Assembly (NCBI GenBank): GCA_964598695.1
Contig: CAZRDB010000225.1
Coordinates: 1-7,474, forward strand
DNA: 7,474 nt
Direction: 5' to 3'
DNA from: CAZRDB01 sp964598695
Lineage (GTDB): Bacteria > Armatimonadota > Zipacnadia > UBA1398
Numbering within the stretch: position 1 is the stretch's first letter; each line of letters opens with the position of its first letter. Below the pieces are notes generated by a model. It saw nothing but the letters and a program-made list of their open reading frames with translations, searched no databases and had not been told where the DNA came from. Below are positions 1 through 4,853 of the stretch, in pieces. The position numbers were made by a program, and so were the translations under genes.

Positions 1-734
1 GGGAGGCCGTCCCCGCCGCCGTCACGCGCCTCCGCGACGCCTCCGGCCATCTCGACGGTCACCTCGAGCGGGGCCTCCGGGAAGACGGGGTCCGCCACGA
101 GCAGGCGGAGCGCGCCTCGCGCCCCCTCGGCCGGCGTGAGAAGCGAGAGGGCCTTCGCGGGGTCGATCACCCGGAACTGGTAGTGGAGTCCGCACGAGGT
201 GGTCACGTCGCGCTGCTCGCGCACGCTGCGCAGGAACGGGTCGTCAGAGGGGCAGTGCAGCTCGATCGTCCGCGCCCCGCGGGCGTGGGCCGCCGCGAGG
301 AGCTTCGGTCGGGCGGTCGGTGTGGTGGCGCCGTGCAGGACGATCCGCGACAGCGCCTCCTCCCCCTCGGGTCTCGAGACGAGCGCGAAGCCGGTGACGG
401 CGCCCCCCTCGCGGCAGACCAGCAGATCCGCGGTCGCCTTGTCCCTCGGCGCGAACGGGGACGCCGAGGCGAACGCGCCCATCACGCGCAGGCGCTCCGG
501 CGACCACCGGCTCGTCAGCGTGTAGCGCCGGGCGAAGGTGTCGCTCACGGCCGAGACGGCCGGCAGGTCTGCCAGGTCCAGCTCCGAGACGCCCTCCGGC
601 GAGGCGAGCGCCTCGGGCTTGCCCGGCTCGAACCGGTGGACGAGGTGTGGACCGACGAACTCGTAACCGAACTTGCGGTAGTAGGCGTAGGAGAACGGGT
701 TGAGCACCGACAGCACCGTGCCCTCGCGCCGCAT
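1..734 (-). CDS. Eis-like N-acetyltransferase, C-terminal part after an in-frame TAG (partial, runs off left edge)
   Basis: This is the continuation, in the same frame, of the acetyltransferase that begins at 1046; only the TAG at 735-737 separates the two parts. About 244 residues can be read before the window edge with no further stop. Right after the stop comes MRREGTVLSVLNPF, then SYAYYRKFGYE, the conserved Eis-family stretch that contains the catalytic tyrosine region. Next are the second GNAT-like domain and then the start of the C-terminal SCP2-like (sterol-carrier fold) domain, recognisable from FRVIDPAKALSLL and PLEVTVE. In characterised Eis proteins the extreme C-terminal carboxylate helps catalysis; that end lies outside the window. 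An ATG follows the TAG directly, and AAGGAG lies 12 bases upstream of it (plus-strand 747-752), so reinitiation as a separate polypeptide is conceivable. A fragment of a broken gene, or a sequencing error, is equally possible. Confidence 0.72.
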   Translation of the reverse strand, partial: MRREGTVLSVLNPFSYAYYRKFGYEFVGPHLVHRFEPGKPEALASPEGVSELDLADLPAVSAVSDTFARRYTLTSRWSPERLRVMGAFASASPFAPRDKATADLLVCREGGAVTGFALVSRPEGEEALSRIVLHGATTPTARPKLLAAAHARGARTIELHCPSDDPFLRSVREQRDVTTSCGLHYQFRVIDPAKALSLLTPAEGARGALRLLVADPVFPEAPLEVTVEMAGGVAEARDGGGDGL

Positions 735-1046
735 CTACCGCACGATCTCCTTCATCAGCTCGCCCGCGTAGCCGCGCCGCCGATAGGCGGGCTTCGTGGA
801 GACTGCCGCGACGGCCCCCAGGGGCGTGAGCCGGTCGTGGAGCCACACCTCGGTCGGGATACAGATCAGCGCGGAGGCGAAGTCGCCGTCGACCTCGCCC
901 GCGAGGAACATGCCCGGACCGGCGTGCTCCCACAGGGCGCGGAACCCGGCGCGCCACCAGCCCGGCTCGCGCGGGCCAAACGCCGCCTCGGCGGTGTCGG
1001 CAATGCGCAGGACCTCTTCCTCGTCCTTCGGCGGACGGATCACCAT
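735..1046 (-). CDS. Eis-like GNAT N-acetyltransferase, N-terminal part (103 aa, ends at premature TAG)
   Basis: This is the N-terminal GNAT domain of an Eis-family acetyltransferase, a family that moves acetyl from acetyl-CoA to amines (lysine side chains, aminoglycosides, small amines). The acetyl-CoA-binding signature is visible at residues 79-98: a beta strand AVAAVSTKP, then YRRRGYAGELM, with the R/Q-x-x-G-x-G/A pyrophosphate loop at R89-G92-A94. Whole family members are about 400 residues; this frame stops after residue 103, before the catalytic-tyrosine region, so on its own it should not form an active enzyme. The ATG start is preceded by GGGAG about 11 bases upstream. It lies 69 bp after the aminotransferase stop, on the same strand, and is probably cotranscribed. 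The aminotransferase itself ends with TAG, so TAG does serve as a stop in this genome. Confidence 0.75.
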   Translation of the reverse strand: MVIRPPKDEEEVLRIADTAEAAFGPREPGWWRAGFRALWEHAGPGMFLAGEVDGDFASALICIPTEVWLHDRLTPLGAVAAVSTKPAYRRRGYAGELMKEIVR

Positions 1047-1115
1047 CGGTCGTCGCGCTCCCTTCCCGTCCCGCGCTCGTTTCCGCGGGCCCGGGCGGGA
1101 ACCCTTCGCCGGTCG

Positions 1116-2288
1116 CTACCGCGCTCGGAGACGCCCCAGGAAGCCGCGCATCCGCTCCAGGGCGATCTTGATGTTGTCGAGCGAGGTCGCATAGGTGCAG
1201 CGGATGAAGCCCTCGCCGCTCTCGCCGAAAGCCGTGCCGGGGATGACGGCGACCTTCTCCTCCTCGAGCAGCCGCATCGCGAACTCGCGGCTCGTCAGGC
1301 CGGTGGCCCGGATCGAGGGGAAGCAGTAGAAGGCGCCCCGGGGCTCGAAGCACGGGAGGCCGATCTCGTTGAGCGTGCGGTGGAGGTAGGGGCGGCGGCG
1401 GGCGTACTCGGTCCGCATCCGCATCGCCTCCTCCTCACCGTGGTCGAGCGCCTCGATCGCGGCGTACTGGGCGAGGACGGAGCAGCACAGGGCGGTGTAC
1501 TGGTGGATCTTGGTCATTGCGGCGATCACCTCGGCCGGGCCGAGCGCGTACCCCAGCCGCAGGCCGGTCATCGCGTAGGTCTTCGAGAAGCCGTTGAGCA
1601 GCAGCGTCCGCTCGCGCATCCCCGGCAGGCTCGCGAAGCAGGTGTGCTGGTGGCCGCCGTAGATCAGCCGGTCGTAGACCTCGTCGGAGATGACGATCAG
1701 GTCATGCTCCTCGGCGATCTCCGCGATCGGGAGAAGCTGCTCGCGGGTCATCACGGCGCCCGTCGGGTTGCTCGGGTAGCTGAGCAGCAGGGCACGGGTC
1801 TCCGGCGTGATCGCCGCGCGGAGGCGGTCGGGGTCGAGGCGGAACTCGTCGGCCTCCGTGGTGACGAGCCGTGTGACCTGCCCGCCCGCGAGCAGCACGC
1901 AGGCGGGGTAGGAGACGTAGCACGGCTCCGGGACAATCGCCCGGTCGCCGGGGTTGAGGATCGCGCGGAAGATGAGGTCGAGGGCCTCGCTGACGCCGTG
2001 CGTGACGATCGCCTCGGACGTCGGATCGTACCGGACGCCGTAGAGCCTCTCGGTGTGGGCGCAGATCCGCTCCCGCAGCGCCAGCAGGCCGGTGCTCGGG
2101 GTGTACGAGGTGTCGCCGCGCTCCATCGCCGCGACGACCTGGTCGCAGGCGTGCCAGGGGGTGGGGAAGTCGGGCTCGCCGACGCCGAGCGTGACGACAT
2201 CCTCGACCTGCGCGACGAGGTCGAAGAAGGTGCGGAGCCCCGAGGGCGGCAGCTCGTCGACGATTCGGGCGACGCGGGGGCGGCTCAT
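1116..2288 (-). CDS. Class I/II PLP-dependent aminotransferase (AlaT/aspartate aminotransferase-like), 390 aa
   Basis: Fold-type I aminotransferase that moves an amino group between an amino acid and a 2-oxo acid; cytoplasmic. Family motifs are complete: GVGEPDF at 35-41, the SNPTG loop at 173-177 with N174, SDEVYD at 201-206 with D202 (pyridine nitrogen) and Y205, the Schiff-base lysine K236 in GFSKTYAMTGLRLGY with phosphate-binding R244, and R363 in FIRCTYA, which in the family binds the substrate carboxylate. Length is normal. The ATG overlaps the stop of the upstream Lrp-type regulator (ATGA, four bases shared), which fixes the start despite a weak ribosome binding site and suggests translational coupling. 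The regulator-aminotransferase pairing matches the alaR-alaT (yugG-yugH) arrangement of Bacillus subtilis, where the enzyme serves alanine synthesis. Here alanine, aspartate or aromatic specificity cannot be decided from sequence. The frame continues upstream without a stop, but that extension overlaps the regulator gene and is not coding. Confidence 0.95.
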   Translation of the reverse strand: MSRPRVARIVDELPPSGLRTFFDLVAQVEDVVTLGVGEPDFPTPWHACDQVVAAMERGDTSYTPSTGLLALRERICAHTERLYGVRYDPTSEAIVTHGVSEALDLIFRAILNPGDRAIVPEPCYVSYPACVLLAGGQVTRLVTTEADEFRLDPDRLRAAITPETRALLLSYPSNPTGAVMTREQLLPIAEIAEEHDLIVISDEVYDRLIYGGHQHTCFASLPGMRERTLLLNGFSKTYAMTGLRLGYALGPAEVIAAMTKIHQYTALCCSVLAQYAAIEALDHGEEEAMRMRTEYARRRPYLHRTLNEIGLPCFEPRGAFYCFPSIRATGLTSREFAMRLLEEEKVAVIPGTAFGESGEGFIRCTYATSLDNIKIALERMRGFLGRLRAR

Positions 2289-2785
2289 GGGGTCACCCCG
2301 AGCCGGCGGTCGGTGGGCTTGTCGAAGAGGATGTCGCCATCGCGCTTGTAGCTGCGCAGGAGGAAGTGGGTGCAGGTCGAGCGCACGCCGGAGATCGGGG
2401 CGAGCCGCTCGGCGACGAAGAAGGCGATATCGCGCATCGAGCGGCCCTCGATGACCACCATGAAGTCGAAGCCGCCGGAGAGCAGATAGAGGCTGTGTAC
2501 CTCGGAGAAGCGGGCGATCTGGCTGGCGATCTTGTCGAAGCCGTGCTCGCGCTCGGGCGTGACCGAGACCTCGATCATGGCGTAGACCTTCTCGTTCTCG
2601 TCGAGCTTCTGCCAGTCGACCTTGGCCGCGTAGCGGACGATGATGCCCTGCCGCTCGAGTTCCGCGATGGTCGCCTCGATCGCCGCCGCCTCGGTGCCCA
2701 GGATCGCCGCGAGTTCCGCCGCCGAGAGACGGCAATCCTTCTCGAGTTCCCGCGCGATCTGCTTCGCAAGCTCCGTGTTCGGCAC
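2285..2785 (-). CDS. Lrp/AsnC family transcriptional regulator, 166 aa, GTG start
   Basis: Feast/famine-type DNA-binding regulator. Residues about 8-60 form the winged helix-turn-helix (LSAAELAAILG, then IEATIAELERQGIIVRY). Residues about 67-145 form the RAM ligand-binding and oligomerisation domain, with VYAMIEVSV and the conserved glycine-aspartate segment SGGFDFMVVIEG at 103-114. Length is typical (E. coli Lrp is 164 aa). I chose the GTG at 2783-2785 because GGAGG (plus-strand 2793-2797) lies seven bases upstream and the family N-terminus begins there; the open frame runs further upstream but without Lrp-like sequence. It overlaps the aminotransferase gene by four bases. Such pairs usually control their own operon in response to an amino acid; alanine or a branched-chain amino acid is likely by analogy with AlaR, but this is inference. 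Confidence 0.93.
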   Translation of the reverse strand: MPNTELAKQIARELEKDCRLSAAELAAILGTEAAAIEATIAELERQGIIVRYAAKVDWQKLDENEKVYAMIEVSVTPEREHGFDKIASQIARFSEVHSLYLLSGGFDFMVVIEGRSMRDIAFFVAERLAPISGVRSTCTHFLLRSYKRDGDILFDKPTDRRLGVTP

Positions 2786-2834
2786 GAGGCATCCTCCATC
2801 CGGGGTGGCCGTGCGACGCCCCCAAGGCATCTGC

Positions 2835-2900
2835 GGCGTCCATTGTCTGCCCGCCCCACGTAATGGGCCGTATCTTACCCCAAGGGGGAGGAGGTAGGAA
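2835..2900 (-). promoter_or_regulatory. Putative promoter and leader dyads of the lrp-aminotransferase operon
   Basis: On the minus strand, TTCCTA (plus 2895-2900) and TAAGAT (plus 2872-2877) are 17 bp apart and could be -35 and -10 elements; the -35 matches the consensus poorly. Just downstream is a short inverted repeat CCCA-N5-TGGG (2855-2867). Further into the leader, GACGCC/GGCGTC (2815-2820 and 2835-2840) forms a 6-bp dyad with a 14-base spacer. Either dyad might be an operator for autoregulation by the Lrp-type protein. This is weak pattern evidence only. The region 2786-2943 holds no gene that I can support. Confidence 0.3.
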
Positions 2901-2943
2901 CCCCGCGCCGGGCGGTCACAGCACCTCGACCGGGGCCACCCGC

Positions 2944-3201
2944 TCAGTCGTTGGGCGCGGGTGCCGGCGCCGGATCGGGGCGGTAGTCCGTCTGGTAGCA
3001 CGGGCAGAACCTGTCGCACGCGAACGATAGCGCGCAACGGGCCGGCTTCTCGGTCTCCCACTCGGGGTCCACGATCGCGTCGGCGAGGATTAGCTCCCTG
3101 CCGTCCTCGGTGCCCTCCGCCGTCCGGGCAGCGCCCCTCGATGTGATGATCCCAGCCAGTTCGCCCAACCGGATCAGCAGTCCGCGCCGTCTGTCCCTCA
3201 T
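2944..3201 (-). CDS. Small Cys-rich protein, candidate substrate of the adjacent radical SAM/SPASM maturase (85 aa)
   Basis: I do not recognise this protein as a named family. From ATG at 3199-3201 it has 85 residues: a basic, amphipathic N-terminal part (MRDRRRGLLIRLGELAGII), an acidic middle (residues about 29-52, ending DPEWETE), then a core with C56, C62, C66 and C68 (spacing Cx5Cx3CxC), aromatics F60, F65, Y69 and Y73, and a tail PDPAPAPAPND. Roughly 87% of its codons end in G or C, supporting real coding. There is no signal peptide or membrane segment. It lies 179 bp downstream of the maturase gene on the same strand. A charged N-terminal half plus a compact Cys/aromatic C-terminus is what a leader-core RiPP precursor looks like, and no other protein nearby is an obvious substrate. 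Alternatives: a small metal-binding protein, or a longer 149-residue protein starting at ATG 3391-3393, which would overlap the maturase stop. The chosen start has GGGAGG about 14 bases and GGGA 5 bases upstream, so it is not secure. Confidence 0.6.
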   Translation of the reverse strand: MRDRRRGLLIRLGELAGIITSRGAARTAEGTEDGRELILADAIVDPEWETEKPARCALSFACDRFCPCYQTDYRPDPAPAPAPND

Positions 3202-3349
3202 CCCGATCCCACGTCCCTCCCAAGCGGATCCACGCCCCCTGCACGGAGGCATCAGCCCCGACTGGCGGCCGAGCGCGCCAGGTCTGATCGCCCGGACCCC
3301 ATCCTTCCCTCGGACCACCAGGCTCTCCGGGCACGCGCAGTCGCGCCGT

Positions 3350-3376
3350 CCTTGGGGACGCTTCGGGGCCCCAAGG
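3350..3376 (-). terminator. Hairpin just after the radical SAM gene (attenuator or terminator-like)
   Basis: CCTTGGGG at 3350-3357 pairs perfectly with CCCCAAGG at 3369-3376, an 8-bp GC-rich stem with an 11-base loop, starting four bases after the radical SAM stop codon on the minus strand. No T-run follows, so it is not a classical intrinsic terminator. It may reduce readthrough into the small Cys-rich gene, or protect the 3' end of the maturase message. Confidence 0.4.
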
Positions 3377-3380
3377 CGCG

Positions 3381-4592
3381 TCAGTCCCCGCATCGTACGG
3401 CTGCCCTGCGCTCCGTCAGACGCTTGCGGAGCCGGATGTCGCGGCAGCACATCGGGTCACGGTTGACCAAGCCCCCCGTTGCGCCAAAGGAGTGCCCCGG
3501 GCATCCCCCCGAGCAGTGCTGTGCCTGGTCGCAGGCCTCGCATTCAGGCCCGGGCCGCCCCATCAGCACGACCGCCTCGCGGCGCCGGGTGGATGCCAGG
3601 ACCGAGTCCGCGCCGTCGGTCTGGACGTGCCCGAGCGTGTACGTCGAGCAGAGCGGCTCGCTGCCCAGGAACACGGAGCACGGCACCACGGCCCCGTCAC
3701 AGCCGACTGCCAGTGATCTGACGCCCGCCCCGCAGCCCCAGGCAAGGCACTCCCGGTACTCCCCCAAGAGCTGCAGTGCTGGCGCCGCGGCTGTGTCGCC
3801 CGCCTCTGCCTGGATCCGGCAGAGTGCCTCGGCGAGTGTGCACCAGGCAGCTTCGGGCCAGATGGCGCCGTCAACCGGCCGGACGATGACGGTGTCGGGG
3901 CGCAGCGAGCAGGCGAAGTGAACGCTCTCCGCAAGGTCGCGGACGCAGTCGGGCGCCACGGTTACCCGGATGGTCAGCGGGACGCCCGCTTCGCGCAGGC
4001 GTATGGCGCCTGCGACGGCCAGGGCGTGCGACGGCGCGCCGCCCGCGAGGGCGCGATGCCGGTTGTGGGTGCCTGCATCGCCGTCGATGCTCACCATCAC
4101 GGCGACTCGGTGGGCCGCAAGCAGATCGGCCACCGGCTGGGTGACGAGGGTGCCGTTCGTGGTCATCGACGCGGCAGGAGCCATCCCCCGGCTCCGTAGG
4201 CGCGCGAAGCCTTCCGAGAGGACCCACGCGACAACCTCCACGTTTGGGAGCGGCTCCCCCCCGAAGAAGCAGACGCTGACGGACGGATCCGTGTCGTTGG
4301 GGGGGGCGAGCAGCTCCAGCGCGGAGGACGCTGTCTCCACGTCCATCGCGCCGGTTCGGGCCCGACCCAGGAAGCAGTAGTCGCAGTCGAGGTTGCAGGA
4401 CCCCGCGACCAGCAGCTCGAGGGCGCTGGGGGGAGGGATCGCGACGGCGGCGATGCGCTTCTCGACCAAGTCGACAACGCCAACCAGCTCATCAGGGGTC
4501 AGTGTGTCACCGGCCAACGCGAGGCGGATGCGCTCGATGACCGTCTCCGTCCCCAGGCGGCTCAAGTGCATACCGCAGCCCATCCCCGTCAT
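3381..4592 (-). CDS. Radical SAM/SPASM domain protein, likely peptide maturase (about 400 aa)
   Basis: Members of this family cleave S-adenosylmethionine at a 4Fe-4S cluster to make a radical that modifies a peptide or protein; SPASM members carry two further clusters. Numbering from the ATG at 4569-4571 (396 aa): the SAM-cluster motif CNLDCDYCF has C59, C63 and C66 (Cx3Cx2C); GGEP at 104-107 binds SAM; TTNGTL (137-142) and SIDG (161-164) are later barrel motifs. The SPASM domain is complete: C280-x12-G-x4-C298, then C344x2C347x5C353x3C357 and C375. This matches the anaerobic sulfatase maturase/peptide maturase architecture; no sulfatase is in view, but a small Cys-rich gene follows. The start is uncertain: in-frame ATGs lie at 4569, 4581, 4590 and 4701, none with a good ribosome binding site. 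I give 4592 (403 aa). The 4701 start adds a low-GC3, family-unlike stretch. A run of eight C bases (plus 4299-4306 as G) falls inside the gene without breaking the frame. It is transcribed divergently from pheT. Confidence 0.9.
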   Translation of the reverse strand: MTGMGCGMHLSRLGTETVIERIRLALAGDTLTPDELVGVVDLVEKRIAAVAIPPPSALELLVAGSCNLDCDYCFLGRARTGAMDVETASSALELLAPPNDTDPSVSVCFFGGEPLPNVEVVAWVLSEGFARLRSRGMAPAASMTTNGTLVTQPVADLLAAHRVAVMVSIDGDAGTHNRHRALAGGAPSHALAVAGAIRLREAGVPLTIRVTVAPDCVRDLAESVHFACSLRPDTVIVRPVDGAIWPEAAWCTLAEALCRIQAEAGDTAAAPALQLLGEYRECLAWGCGAGVRSLAVGCDGAVVPCSVFLGSEPLCSTYTLGHVQTDGADSVLASTRRREAVVLMGRPGPECEACDQAQHCSGGCPGHSFGATGGLVNRDPMCCRDIRLRKRLTERRAAVRCGD

Positions 4593-4683
4593 CCCGCCCA
4601 CTGCCGCCCCGCACAAGGCAGAGAGGCCATCGCGTCCACGACAACCGTCTCGACCTCCGAGTGCCCCAACACTCAGCAGTAGC

Positions 4684-4712
4684 AGTGTGTCGAGAGGCCG
4701 CATTTCCGTCAA
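4684..4712 (-). promoter_or_regulatory. Possible promoter of the radical SAM gene
   Basis: On the minus strand TTGACG (plus 4707-4712) is followed after 17 bp by CACACT (plus 4684-4689). The -35 is near consensus and the -10 is weak. If it is real, transcription starts near 4677, which would rule out the far-upstream ATG at 4701 and favour the starts at 4569-4592. It lies back to back with the pheT promoter, the two -35 boxes being about 30 bp apart. Confidence 0.35.
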
Positions 4713-4742
4713 CGGCCGTCGGGCCGCGTCCGCCCCCTCGGT

Positions 4743-4772
4743 TTGACACCCCCGCGAGGCCGGTGGTACGAT
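4743..4772 (+). promoter_or_regulatory. Sigma-70-type promoter of pheT
   Basis: TTGACA at 4743-4748 is a perfect -35 match, followed after 18 bp by TACGAT at 4767-4772 (four of six -10 positions). Transcription would begin around 4779, giving a leader of about 75 bases. I see no T-box, Phe-rich leader peptide or attenuator in that leader; only a 5-bp GGAGC/GCTCC hairpin near 4786-4800. Confidence 0.6.
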
Positions 4773-4853
4773 CCGCCATCTATGGGGAGCGCGGGCTCCG
4801 CGGGCCGCGCCACGCATCCATCGAGAACCCCCAGACCTGAAGAGGTGACTCCA

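Noticed and set aside
735..737. TAG recoding (selenocysteine- or pyrrolysine-like) in the acetyltransferase
   Set aside because: The neighbouring aminotransferase ends at TAG, the position sits in an ordinary helix region of the family, and no recoding signal or suppressor tRNA is visible in the window.
183..2351. Long plus-strand open frame (722 codons) across the acetyltransferase and aminotransferase region
   Set aside because: It lies antisense to two genes with full family motifs, its translation is low-complexity Arg/Gly/Ala/Asp/Glu sequence, and open antisense frames are expected with high G/C at third positions.
2786..3334. Upstream extension of the Lrp-type regulator frame
   Set aside because: The GTG at 2785 has an ideally spaced GGAGG and matches the family N-terminus; the extension crosses the small Cys gene in another frame and is Arg/Gly/Pro-rich.
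4299..4306. Eight-base homopolymer inside the radical SAM gene as a phase-variation switch
   Set aside because: The frame is intact across it and encodes plausible sequence (APPN); one tract in GC-rich DNA is not enough evidence.
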